64,000 bases of DNA, from assembly GCA_039105265.1 (NCBI GenBank), contig JAPFFF010000069.1, forward strand, positions 1 to 64,000, written 5' to 3'. Within the stretch, counting starts at the first letter, position 1; the number at the start of each line of letters is the position of its first letter. Below the pieces are notes generated by a model. It worked only from the letters and a program-made list of their open reading frames with translations, was not told the origin of the DNA and made no database searches. A program made the position numbers and the translations under genes. Below, piece after piece: positions 31,001 to 41,700 of the stretch. This stretch comes from Tritrichomonas musculus (Eukaryota; Parabasalia; Tritrichomonadida; Tritrichomonadidae).

Positions 31001-31303
31001 TAATGTTAAAAAAAATTCTGATTGCGGATTTTCTTTTTCTTTATCGGAAGGAAATGTAAATGAAATACGATTGTAACATTGAAGATATTGATCCTTGAGG
31101 AAATTAAGCCTATAAAATGTATCTAATATTTTCTTTTGATTTGTTGAATTAATTTTTTTTAATTTGAATTTTTTGAATAAATATTTTTGAAATGGTGAAT
31201 ATTTTTTCTGTGCATGATAAATAATAGAATATTTGGCATCATATACTTGTGTTATGTTATCAAATTCGCTTAAATCTATAAAAGAACCATTGTTTTTCTT
31301 CAT
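28091..31303 (-). CDS. Sel1-repeat protein with N-terminal pseudokinase domain and NENxQSEN repeat tract
   Basis: 1070 aa. Residues 1-275 form a kinase-like domain, but the catalytic HRD is replaced by HGN (150-152), so the catalytic Asp is missing. DFG is kept at 170-172 and DVYSYG at 205-210. About six Sel1-like repeats follow at about 305-530 (for example ALEYLKKSADLGYAYAQVNY), expected to form a protein-binding solenoid. Residues about 573-705 are a low-complexity tract of NENxQSEN units, followed by a Ser/Gln/Asn-rich linker. The end (from about 965) is a charged region with YFYMKNLGYQSKENYLNRI. Sel1 kinases of this layout are greatly expanded in trichomonads. This one is probably a scaffold or inactive regulator rather than an enzyme. 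Confidence 0.85.
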   Translation of the reverse strand: MKKNNGSFIDLSEFDNITQVYDAKYSIIYHAQKKYSPFQKYLFKKFKLKKINSTNQKKILDTFYRLNFLKDQYLQCYNRISFTFPSDKEKENPQSEFFLTLSTKFISQTTLEELLNSPDFSQKWTIQDMMRCLFGVAHGMYYLHKRLICHGNLCPSNIVVDVAKQCYVCDFGLYPIKKLFIDQEDMANKIYRDPSLGYPPLLLNDVYSYGVLICQLCLPFLDPNNNANFHDFITNFDQSKLSNFPPFISQLIIDCLNPKVELRPFFKSILEKFETGSLIIDSYIIKDVYSVFVKTNYVETLANLNDPFALNKLGGMYEKGKFFTKNAKKALIYYEKAALLNNSEAQSNYGVLLQERSGKKNKKKGAEYLKLSALKGNIHGMANYGIALQNGDGVKVNIKKALEYLKKSADLGYAYAQVNYGYSLIENNPIPENINEGLSYIKMAIDQDYPEAYYSYGVLLQLGNYIRQNSELAMDNFKIAADLGHGYAMLEYADGCLSGVGVQKNSEIALKYYKMAFKNGISEAKEKMDMMIQQETEEEEISSKELSNNDQTETQNSEIPIFPTLEIDENINLKINENTQSENNENYQSENNENAQSENNENTQSENNENAQSENNENTQSENNENTQSENNENTQSENNENYQSENNENTQSENNENTQSENNENYQSENNENTQSENNENTQSENNENYQSENNENAPAKNNDFELSENIDNNLLKSNVKKPFQIALNDTIDEKSPIIGFAENEKPNSQLYSTNQQDENIIIISSSYSDFSSSDSTDDIIIIDSKPNSQTSGSSMPSSQSHNQSTPLQTIHSDHQPTTIQSNQLHNSQTLSNPTLPNDQPLKITSNQFQKSISMQSVAPDNQSISMQSNQLHNSQTSSYPTLPNDQPLKISSNQSQNSQTLLQSISPDNQSISMQSNQSENQSTPSPNTKLNNLLSLLENDDNYSDKEDEVVMQEMKSTRKEPKKVELSEYFYMKNLGYQSKENYLNRIQHIIDNLPVKDNQNRRLTFQDYYNIIPKGKYINDDLIEIYNKFMGTSISRRTFGLFKGVRQNFIKKIKKNYNFVIYEKL
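29200..29580. repeat. 24-bp coding minisatellite encoding NENxQSEN
   Basis: Fifteen near-perfect 24-bp units plus one degenerate unit lie inside the Sel1 pseudokinase gene. The variable residue is T, Y or A, and one half of the array shows a higher-order T-T-Y pattern, meaning expansion in 72-bp blocks. The length is likely to vary between strains. Confidence 0.9.
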
Positions 31304-31469
31304 ACAAAATTCGATAAAATCAAATATAAACGTATTAAAATTGTAGTTAATAATTTTTTTTGAATTCCGTTAACCAATTAACGATTTTTAACATAAAATA
31401 TATAATTTAGATATAAGTAGAGAAAATTTTATTCAAAATAAGATGAATATGCAATTTTTGGAAAGTTAA

Positions 31470-32858
31470 TCATATTATAGAACCAAAAAATTCTAGACAC
31501 GATAATCCTAATTTGTGATTATTAGTTGCATTTAGACCTGTTTGGCGAATTCTTAAGAATCGATAAAATTCATTATTTCCAAGTTTTTCTTGAATTTCAA
31601 AAGCACATGTCACACTGTTGTCATTCAAACTTTTAACATCTTTTCGCGTATCAAGCACTTTCCAGTCTTCACCGCTGTTTGATCCCTCAATGACCCAGTG
31701 CTGTGGGTGACGATCCCCTCTCCCGTATGGCTTCGACTTGATTGCGTAGTGCGTTGGCCTCACTTTCTTGTTTTTGAAGTCGTACCTCAGCCACGAATTT
31801 ACCAAATCCTCAGAACAAAACCAATTTTTTGTATCGTTGAATAAAACCGCATTTTTGGCTTTGCGACAAGAATCAGAATATTCCGATGAAGCCGTGACCT
31901 CGACGATTCCTTTTTCGTGCACGCTTCCTCCGCACTCTTTTGTGAGCTGCGAAATGATGCCATCGAGTAAGTGCTCTTTCTTGCCGTCGAAAAGGAAATC
32001 TCTGCCTTTTGGCCCAGAATAACGGTTTTCATTTGAATTCTCAGAATTACAAAAACGGTTACATATTTTTGACCAGAGCCTTGCTGTCATCTTGCTCGCC
32101 TCAATTTTCATGAGAATTTCTTTGAATTTCTCATCGCTCAAACCGCTCATTTCCAGCTCCTCGTAGAAGGAAACCAGATCTGGCTCATCCTCGCAGAATG
32201 CATCATTCACATCTTCCTCTTCCTGGCCGCTGAAGATCTCGTGGATGAAGTCGACAAGCTCGTCTTCGTTCTCGAGCTTCAAGTGCTCGTTTGAGATGAC
32301 AGAAAGGAGGCTTCTTTTTGACAGGCAGGTCAGCTTTTTGCTCTCAATTTCGGAGAAGTTTCTCGATATCACGTCAACTACATCTTGCATGGGAAAGAAG
32401 TGGTTCTTGTTGACTGCTGAAAGAGACTCCAGCATCAAAAGTTCTTCAATGTAAAGATCCGTTTTTTCTTCCACTTTTTCACAAGATGAAAGTTCGTTGA
32501 TCTTGTTGTAAAGCTCTTGGTTGCAAAGGAGAATTGAGATCATTCGCATTCCTTTGATTTGTTCTTTTCTGATTTCAATTGGAGTGCCTCGTGACAGATC
32601 TTTGATTAATTGAATGTTTTCTTTCGTGAATATTTCTTCATAACGGGGAAAACTGGCTTTGGATGGATATCTGTAGTGAATTTGGTTAGCTGTAGGATCT
32701 GAATGATGAAGATGTGAAACAACTGGAGATATGAATTCTGCAAAAACACGGCTCATGGGGATTTCTTGCTCACCAAATATAAAGATAAATTCATCTTTTT
32801 CTTTTTCAACAACATTTTTTAAACCTGCTGATGAAAGAAGGAGCGATTTATTTGTCAT
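31470..32858 (-). CDS. BTB/BACK domain protein with C-terminal F5/8-type C (discoidin-like) domain
   Basis: 462 aa. The N-terminal region (about 20-130) has a BTB-like layout with FIFIFGEQEI and VFAEFISPVVSHLHHSDPT. Residues about 135-265 form a helical BACK-like region. The C-terminal about 165 residues form a discoidin-type sandwich, with GIVEVTASSEYSDSCRKAKN, NSWLRYDFKNKKVRPTHYAI, HPQHWVIEGSNSGEDWKVLD and FRFLRIRQTG-like strands (the last reads FYRFLRIRQTG). This architecture is a large trichomonad family, likely intracellular scaffolds or ubiquitin-ligase adaptors. The middle of the gene is richer in GC than its ends. It starts only 20 bp from an ATG of the divergent gene on the plus strand. 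Its N-terminus is the one found in decayed form before the array coiled-coil genes. Confidence 0.85.
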   Translation of the reverse strand: MTNKSLLLSSAGLKNVVEKEKDEFIFIFGEQEIPMSRVFAEFISPVVSHLHHSDPTANQIHYRYPSKASFPRYEEIFTKENIQLIKDLSRGTPIEIRKEQIKGMRMISILLCNQELYNKINELSSCEKVEEKTDLYIEELLMLESLSAVNKNHFFPMQDVVDVISRNFSEIESKKLTCLSKRSLLSVISNEHLKLENEDELVDFIHEIFSGQEEEDVNDAFCEDEPDLVSFYEELEMSGLSDEKFKEILMKIEASKMTARLWSKICNRFCNSENSNENRYSGPKGRDFLFDGKKEHLLDGIISQLTKECGGSVHEKGIVEVTASSEYSDSCRKAKNAVLFNDTKNWFCSEDLVNSWLRYDFKNKKVRPTHYAIKSKPYGRGDRHPQHWVIEGSNSGEDWKVLDTRKDVKSLNDNSVTCAFEIQEKLGNNEFYRFLRIRQTGLNATNNHKLGLSCLEFFGSII

Positions 32859-32877
32859 AAAAAAAACTGAAAAATTG

Positions 32878-33651
32878 ATGAAACTTATTGAATTATTTCA
32901 AAATATTATTAAAAATTTTAAACTTTTTCATAGGAAATTTTTATTTATGTTTTGCGTGTTCCTTCAAACTATTCCACCGGATGAATATCAAACAATTGAT
33001 ATTAATCATAATGATATGATTTTTACATTTTCAAAAGATTTATCTTTAAAAAATTCAGAGTTTATACTTGATTTGATACAAAAGCAACCAGAACGGCAAA
33101 TTATTATCAATTTTGATTTTGAATATGATGAATTCCAACTGATTTCAGATTTATTTAATTATAAAAGAATTTTTATCACAAAATACAATATTGATTTCCT
33201 TGAATTCGCAGCAAATTATCTTAAAATTCCTATTCTTATCAAGAAAACTACAAAGTTCCGAAACCATTACCAAGATTTTATGAATAATCAAATTCTTCAA
33301 GATATTAGTAAAATACAAAAACAATTTTTTTCTATTTGCGATTCAAACAATGCAAATTCTGATAGTGATGACGATTATTTAGATGAAAGCACTGGTCCAG
33401 AAGAATTTCAAGATGATAAAAACCCAAATTCAAATAATCAAATTAATTTGATTAAAACAGATGATGTCGAAGTATATCAAGAAAAATCAAAAGAAAGCGA
33501 ACAAGAAGCTGAAGACAATTCCAAAGCTTCTAAAGAAAAAATTCAATACAACATTGAATATTCATCGACTGTTGCACACATAATTTATTCAGCTTGTTTA
33601 TCAAATCCTTTTCTCAATTTCTGTCAATTTACAATAGCAGCTGTTCGATAG
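32878..33651 (+). CDS. N-terminal part of a frameshifted UBR-box-like gene
   Basis: From ATG 32878 (or 32947, MFCVFLQ) the frame encodes about 257 codons, with a possible BTB-like start (MIFTFSKDLSLKNSEFILD ... DEFQLISDLFNYKR) and an acidic, serine-rich middle region. It ends in YSACLSNPFLNFCQFTIAA before a stop at 33649-33651. The next frame (to 34229) continues with LYGPKFIRQKWYICKKC, the expected continuation of a UBR-type zinc domain, so the two frames are probably one gene split by a one-base change near 33640-33655. The BTB-like call is weak. Confidence 0.55.
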   Translation: MKLIELFQNIIKNFKLFHRKFLFMFCVFLQTIPPDEYQTIDINHNDMIFTFSKDLSLKNSEFILDLIQKQPERQIIINFDFEYDEFQLISDLFNYKRIFITKYNIDFLEFAANYLKIPILIKKTTKFRNHYQDFMNNQILQDISKIQKQFFSICDSNNANSDSDDDYLDESTGPEEFQDDKNPNSNNQINLIKTDDVEVYQEKSKESEQEAEDNSKASKEKIQYNIEYSSTVAHIIYSACLSNPFLNFCQFTIAAVR

Positions 33652-34229
33652 TGTTGTATGGACCAAAGTTCATCAGACAGAAGTGGTATATATGCAAGAA
33701 ATGCCATCCAGAGGTTTCAACAGGCGTTTGCAAGCTTTGTGCGAAACATTGCCACAAAAATGAAGAAGGCGAAGAAAATCATGACCTGCAATACAAGTAC
33801 ATTTCAGACGGATGTTATTGTGATGATAATTGTCCATTGTCAAAGAATATTGAAATCATTGGAAATAAAAAATTCGTCGAAATCGACGATTTGATTTTGC
33901 TCTCATTTTATTGCTTGAACATAAAGGCTCTGAAAATACTCGTAAATGAAGGCGCTTACATCTTGAGATGCAGAGACAGACCGACAAAAGAAAGCTATAC
34001 ACTTGGTGATGAGAAATTGAATGAAATAATATGCAAAATGAGAGGATACAAACCAAAAGGAATCGATGAAGTTGAAAACCCGAAAAATATTTATTGGTTT
34101 AGGTCTAAATCTGAGATGAATATGCTCGATTATGGCATGGAATATGACTCTTATGATGAAAATTTAAATGAATCCGATGTTGATCCAGATAGTTATGAAG
34201 AAGAAGAAGAAGAAAAAAATCATGATTAA
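33636..34229 (+). CDS. C-terminal part of the frameshifted gene: UBR-box-like zinc domain
   Basis: This frame has no usable ATG before its key motifs, which supports its being the continuation of the upstream ORF. It contains WYICKKCHPE, GVCKLCAKHCHK, a His in ENHDLQYKY, and CYCDDNC. This arrangement of paired Cys and His residues matches the UBR box, which binds N-degrons in E3 ligases. A helical segment with LLSFYCLNIKALKILVNEGA resembles an ankyrin-type repeat. The tail is very acidic (SYEEEEEEKNHD). The functional state depends on whether the frame break is real. Confidence 0.6.
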   Translation, partial: SSCSIVLYGPKFIRQKWYICKKCHPEVSTGVCKLCAKHCHKNEEGEENHDLQYKYISDGCYCDDNCPLSKNIEIIGNKKFVEIDDLILLSFYCLNIKALKILVNEGAYILRCRDRPTKESYTLGDEKLNEIICKMRGYKPKGIDEVENPKNIYWFRSKSEMNMLDYGMEYDSYDENLNESDVDPDSYEEEEEEKNHD

Positions 34230-35043
34230 TATTTTATAAATTATAAAATATTTTTTTTTTTTTCTAGTTCGAAAAACTCCAACTTGAATTTTTTTTTTTC
34301 TGAACACAAAAATCTTTAAAAATTAAATAAATTGCATGTATATGAGATTCTGAAGATGATTAACTGAACAAAGCTTTGTCAAATTTTATTTATCTGCATT
34401 CTGTTTCGACATGAGACAATTAGGGGCCATTTTTATTTTGGTTAAATTAAAGTCTAATCCTTTGGAATATTAAGAATTTACTAGAATATTCTTGAAATGA
34501 TGTTTTATTTCAAAATATAATTTTATATATTTGATGAATAATCAAAGAAAAAACTTTAGAATCGTCAATTTCGACGATTAAGAAAAATAATGTATAATGT
34601 ATTATCAACTCGTAAATTTCAGCCAATTATGAAAAATAAGATTATTTTTGAATATTTTTTTTATAAACATAAAATAATAATTTATTTGCTTTGGAAAAAT
34701 ATCGGTAAATAGATATATTCTCCTTATTAATTAATGGGAAAAGGTGAATTTTGGCATCAAATAGTTTTGTACCAGATTGAGAAGACAAGATTTTTTCTCT
34801 TTCAAAATTGAATATTAATACAAAAGTATTAAATAAATGTAACTCAATTTTAAATTCTTCAATTCAATAATAAATAAGCAGTCCAAGATTATTCAATACG
34901 GTCCAAGACGTTTTTATTTGACTATATGACATTGTTACAAAAAATTTTTGAATTTTAAATTAGAATATTCAAAAATTTACAACGTTTTTATTTCAAATAA
35001 TTTTTTTTTTTCTGACCACATAAAATATCATAAAAATATTTTA
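34230..35043. other. Gene-free AT-rich spacer
   Basis: No supported gene. A small perfect hairpin (AATCGTC ... GACGATT) lies at 34560-34579. Nothing else stands out. Confidence 0.5.
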
Positions 35044-35423
35044 ATGCTTATTTACTTATATTTGGTATTTATCTGTTCAAAGAGTTATTCTCTTATACCA
35101 GCATCGTTTTATGGGCAAATGTACTTATACACGAGCAAAGGTAATGAAAACACCAAATTTGAAATGGATTTAAAGTTCTATAAATTTTCAAGAGATCAAT
35201 TAATGCCATACGACACACCAAATTTTAATGGATCATACTTCATTTGTGAATAGAAGATAATATTATCAAGCAATTAAGCAAACAAAATCTGATAACAAGA
35301 GATAATATTTTAATTGGAGTTTTAGTACCAGTTGGGGTAATAATAATTATTATTGCTATAATTTAGTTCGTTATTAAGAATAAAGAAAATGCATCAACTG
35401 ATGAAGTCAGTGTAATATTATAA
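35044..35423 (+). pseudogene. Broken small single-pass membrane protein
   Basis: ATG 35044 opens a frame with a signal-peptide-like start (MLIYLYLVFICSKSYS) and a short ectodomain, ending at 35251-35253. In another frame a membrane helix follows (LIGVLVPVGVIIIIIAII), then a TAG at 35364-35366, then a short cytoplasmic-type tail (FVIKNKENASTDEVSVIL). The order of signal, ectodomain, helix and tail is that of trichomonad surface proteins. At least one frame change and one nonsense codon disable it. Confidence 0.55.
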
Positions 35424-35789
35424 GCAACAATTTGAATTTACAATTTAAAAATGATTGTATATTACGATCACTTATTCAATAATTGAATATTTTTTTTTAA
35501 AATTGCAATCATTTTATGAAAAGTACATGAAAATATGAGATGAAAGTAATTTTTTTTTTTTGGATAAAACTTGAATGATTAAATAGACTCTGTTTTGAAT
35601 AAGATAATTCCATCACTTTTTAAGTGGTATATGACAACATTACTATTTGAAATGAAAACTTTGAACATTTTACAAATTTTTATCTGAGCTTATATAATAT
35701 ATAGATACATATTTTCAAAACTACCTTTTGAAAAAATACATATTTTTAAAAAGAGTTATATATTAAAAATCAAATTAAATTTTTATTAA
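35424..35789. other. Gene-free AT-rich spacer
   Basis: Nothing supported. Confidence 0.5.
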
Positions 35790-38700
35790 TTAATTTGATA
35801 AATTATTTTCGATATCATCTTTTATATAAGTGATATCAAATGTTTGCTTATTTGAGTCCTTCTTCTTTTCCACGATTAAAGCAGCAACAATTATCAAAAC
35901 TATTACTGCACTTGCAGCAACTGCAGCCCAAGTTGTAAATGATGATTTCATTAACGAATTATTATTTTCCTTATTGAAGTAAATATGATTATTTGAAATC
36001 ATCTTCAAAATTTTGTCATTCACTGCGCCTTTTTTATCAGAAGAGAACCTGCATTCTTGAATCTTCAAATTCGGAACATCATTTCCATTAAATTCACCGT
36101 CAATGTAATGAGCGTTTTTATCAAGATTTCCTGAGAAAACACAGTTTTTCACTTCAGCCTTATTTGATTTTGTTTTTCCTTGAACATAATAAATTGAACA
36201 AGAAGATTCATCGTTCATTTCAAAGTTGCAGTTTGAAATGATCAAACTAGAAGAAGCATCATTATTTCTTATTCTTTTATTGCTCAATAAATTACTTCTA
36301 AAAACATTATTGTTATTCTTTGGCTTATTATCGAAATTGTTGTCGATTTTACAGCTTCCTCCACGACCAATGTTCCTCTTGAATTTGCTATTCAAAATGC
36401 TACTTTTACATTTAATTGTCAAACAAATTGCACTTCCTCCAAATAAGCCATTTGTATTTGCTTTATTGTCGAAAACTTCATTTCCTTCAAAATTGCATGA
36501 TTCGATGTTTGCAGGTATTTTTTCACTTAAAGAGTAAATGTAGATACCTCCTCCAAATGCAGCTTTGCAATTAATGAATTGAAGATTCTTTAAATCGTAT
36601 CTATTAGGAATGTCTAATTCATTGTAAATGAAAATACCACCTCCACCACCAGAAGATGATTGACATTCGGTGAAAATACCATTAAGAACTGTCAATCCTG
36701 TGTTGATCATGTGAATGGCTCCACCATTATCTTCATGATGGAATCCATTAAATTCAGTACGAATGACATTGACATGTGAAAAGATTGGATTATTAATAAT
36801 AGTTTCACAGTGGTTCTCTTGTGTGCAAGATATGTTGTCCTTCGTATCTGATGGTATTATTGGTTGTGGATCACAAAAATCTGAGAACCCGCTGTTTGTT
36901 CTGTCATAGAGTGCTTGATTTTTACTTATATCACAAAGATATTGATTAGATGGAATTAAGCAATTGTTTTGACATGAAAGATTTCCTGTGCTAACATCTC
37001 CATTCGATTCAAATAAGAATAAATTATTGTCTTTGGTTTCGATTCGAATTTCATTGTTATTGAAATAAAAGTCAGATTCCATTCGCCATTCTAAATAAAT
37101 AATTGATCCTGTTTTGATTTGATTTTCATTTTCTTCATTGCTTATAAATTTATTATTATCAAGCAGTAACGGATATTCTGTATCTCCATGTTCAAAGATT
37201 TCAAAATAGATTTCATGACCTTTACTGTTTGCATAATTGTTATCGAAAATGCTGTTGTTGATAGTACAATATGTGGAATAGAAACAAATTGAACCTCCTT
37301 TTGTATCTGCAACGTTGTTCTTAAATGTACAATTATCAATGTTTAAAAATCGGTGGCTTTCATGCGATTCAATATAAATACTTCCTCCTTCTGGTGATTC
37401 ATTTCTTGAAAATGTACAATTTTCAATATGATTGTCACCAGTTGGTGTGTTACTATTAATAAGAATATAAATGCTGCCTCCTTTCTGGTTGCTTTTACTA
37501 TCTTTGAATTGGCATGAATGAACATAAAGACAGCATTCATCACTATTAACTCGATCACTGATATCAATTTGACATCCATAGATATTAATGTTTTTCATAT
37601 TAGGAATTCCTTCTGAAAGATCTTCATATTCTAGTGGTGGCAATGGACATCCTGCTGGAACTTCTGGTGGTGGTTGATTAGGTGATGTAATGAAACCATC
37701 ACCAATTCGATCATGAAGATATGAATTTGGATCTGCAAAGTATGCTTTACTTGGTGTTATATAATTAGTCGTAGCTTCCATAGTACCAAGGTCGTGATTA
37801 ATACCTCCAAGATCCATAAAATAAATTCGTTCTGATTCTTTTAGCTTGGGTAATATAATATTGTTATAATTAAATGAAAAATCGCATGCTGATTTCCATT
37901 CTAAATGAACTAATGATGTCTTACTTTCTTCCGAAATACGTATAAATTCACAGTTTTCAATTAAAAGTGGATTGCTACTTGAGCCACTAGTGGATCTCTC
38001 TTCGGTCATATAATAAATATCTTGACCTTCACTTGTTGCATAATTATCTTTAAATGTACAATTTGTAATGTTCGAGTAAATAACATCGACATAAATAGCT
38101 CCACCTGATCCACTCTCAGCTCGATTATTAGTGAATGTACATTTATTTATACAAATGGAGCGATCATTTCGGGTGTTTTGGATATATATGGATCCTCCTT
38201 CTTTGCTTTTACATTCTGAAAATGTACAATTATATATTTCACTTACAAAAGCTGGTGATGTAGCAGCTTTAATAAAAATATTAATAGCCCCACCATTAAA
38301 TGAACTTTCAGCTTTAGTAAATGTACATAAATAAATGAAAATGGCTGAATTGACATATCGAACGCGTGATGAAATTGCAATTTCACATCCATAAATTGTT
38401 TGAAGGTCATAGTTGTCAATGATACCTTGTGATAAATCAAAATAATCATCAGTTGGTGGTGGTGGACATGATGATGGTGGATATTCTGAATCTGGATCAC
38501 AGAATCGACTGAATCCTTTACGGATTCGATTATAAAGTGCAAGATTTGTTTTACAAAGATATTGATTAGATGGAATTAAGCAATTGTTTTGACATGAAAG
38601 ATTTCCTGTGCTAACATCTCCATTCGATTCAAATAAGAATAAATTATTGTCTTTGGTTTCGATTCGAATTTCATTGTTATTGAAATAAAAGTCAGATTCC

Positions 38701-41700
38701 ATTCGCCATTCTAAATAAATAATTGATCCTGTTTTGATTTGATTTTCATTTTCTTCATTGCTTATAAATTTATTATTATCAAGCAGTAACGGATATTCTG
38801 TATCTCCATGTTCAAAGATTTCAAAATAGATTTCATGACCTTTACTGTTTGCATAATTGTTATCGAAAATGCTGTTGTTGATAGTACAATATGTGGAATA
38901 GAAACAAATTGAACCTCCTTTTGTATCTGCAACGTTGTTCTTAAATGTACAATTATCAATGTTTAAAAATCGGTGGCTTTCATGCGATTCAATATAAATA
39001 CTTCCTCCTTCTGGTGATTCATTTCTTGAAAATGTACAATTTTCAATATGATTGTCACCAGTTGGTGTGTTACTATTAATAAGAATATAAATGCTGCCTC
39101 CTTTCTGGTTGCTTTTACTATCTTTGAATTGGCATGAATGAACATAAAGACAGCATTCATCACTATTAACTCGATCACTGATATCAATTTGACATCCATA
39201 GATATTAATGTTTTTCATATTAGGAATTCCTTCTGAAAGATCTTCATATTCTAGTGGTGGCAATGGACATCCTGCTGGAACTTCTGGTGGTGGTTGATTA
39301 GGTGATGTAATGAAACCATCACCAATTCGATCATGAAGATATGAATTTGGATCTGCAAAGTATGCTTTACTTGGTGTTATATAATTAGTCGTAGCTTCCA
39401 TAGTACCAAGGTCGTGATTAATACCTCCAAGATCCATAAAATAAATTCGTTCTGATTCTTTTAGCTTGGGTAATATAATATTGTTATAATTAAATGAAAA
39501 ATCGCATGCTGATTTCCATTCTAAATGAACTAATGATGTCTTACTTTCTTCCGAAATACGTATAAATTCACAGTTTTCAATTAAAAGTGGATTGCTACTT
39601 GAGCCACTAGTGGATCTCTCTTCGGTCATATAATAAATATCTTGACCTTCACTTGTTGCATAATTATCTTTAAATGTACAATTTGTAATGTTCGAGTAAA
39701 TAACATCGACATAAATAGCTCCACCTGATCCACTCTCAGCTCGATTATTAGTGAATGTACATTTATTTATACAAATGGAGCGATCATTTCGGGTGTTTTG
39801 GATATATATGGATCCTCCTTCTTTGCTTTTACATTCTGAAAATGTACAATTATATATTTCACTTACAAAAGCTGGTGATGTAGCAGCTTTAATAAAAATA
39901 TTAATAGCCCCACCATTAAATGAACTTTCAACTTTAGTAAATGTACATAAATAAATGAAAATGGCTGAATTGACATATCGAACGCGTGATGAAATTGCAA
40001 TTTCACATCCATAAATTGTTTGAAGGTCATAGTTGTCAATGATACCTTGTGATAAATCAAAATAATCATCAGTTGGTGGTGGTGGACATGATGATGGTGG
40101 ATATTCTGAATCTGGATCACAGAATCGACTGAATCCTTTACGGATTCGATTATAAAGTGCAAGATTTGTTTTACAAAGATATTGATTAGATGGAATTAAG
40201 CAATTGTTTTGACATGAAAGATTTCCTGTGCTGACATCTCCATTCGATTCAAATAAGAATAAATTATTGTCTTTGGTTTCGATTCGAATTTCATTGTTAT
40301 TGAAATAAAAGTCAGATTCCATTCGCCATTCTAAATAAATAATTGATCCTGTTTTGATTTGATTTTCATTTTCTTCATTGCTTATAAATTTATTATTATC
40401 AAGCAGTAACGGATATTCTGTATCTCCATGTTCAAAGATTTCAAAATAGATTTCATGACCTTTGCTGTTTGCATAATTGTTATCGAAAATGCTGTTGTTG
40501 ATAGTACAATATGTGGAATAGAAACAAATTGAACCTCCTTTTGTATCTGCAACGTTGTTCTTAAATGTACAATTATCAATGTTTAAAAATCGGTGACTTT
40601 CATGCGATTCAATATAAATACTTCCTCCTTCTGGTGATTCATTTCTTGAAAATGTACAATTTTCAATATGATTGTCACCAGTTGGTGTGTTACTATTAAT
40701 AAGAATATAAATGCTGCCTCCTTTCTGGTTGCTTTTACTATCTTTGAATTGACATGAATGAACATAAAGACAGCATTCATCACTATTAACTCGATCACTG
40801 ATATCAATTTGACATCCATAGATATTAATGTTTTTCATATTAGGAATTCCTTCTGAAAGATCTTCATATTCTAGTGGTGGCAATGGACATCCTGCTGGAA
40901 CTTCTGGTGGTGGTTGATTAGGTGATGTAATGAAACCATCACCAATTCGATCATGAAGATATGAATTTGGATCTGCAAAGTATGCTTTACTTGGTGTTAT
41001 ATAATTAGTCGTAGCTTCCATAGTACCAAGGTCGTGATTAATACCTCCAAGATCCATAAAATAAATTCGTTCTGATTCTTTTAGCTTGGGTAATATAATA
41101 TTGTTATAATTAAATGAAAAATCGCATGCTGATTTCCATTCTAAATGAACTAATGATGTCTTACTTTCTTCCGAAATACGTATAAATTCACAGTTTTCAA
41201 TTAAAAGTGGATTGCTACTTGAGCCACTAGTGGATCTCTCTTCGGTCATATAATAAATATCTTGACCTTCACTTGTTGCATAATTATCTTTAAATGTACA
41301 ATTTGTAATGTTCGAGTAAATAACATCGACATAAATAGCTCCACCTGATCCACTCTCAGCTCGATTATTAGTGAATGTACATTTATTTATACAAATGGAG
41401 CGATCATTTCGGGTGTTTTGGATATATATGGATCCTCCTTCTTTGCTTTTACATTCTGAAAATGTACAATTATATATTTCACTTACAAAAGCTGGTGATG
41501 TAGCAGCTTTAATAAAAATATTAATAGCCCCGCCATTAAATGAACTTTCAGCTTTAGTAAATGTACATAAATAAATGAAAATGGCTGAATTGACATATCG
41601 AACGCGTGATGAAATTGCAATTTCACATCCATAAATTGTTTGAAGTTCATAGTTGTCAATGATACCTTGTGATAAATCAAAATAATCATCAGTTGGTGGT

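Noticed and set aside
33636-33720. A spliceosomal intron explaining the split of the UBR-box-like gene
   Set aside because: No trichomonad-type GTATGT donor with ACTAAC...AG acceptor is visible; a one-base frame change is enough.
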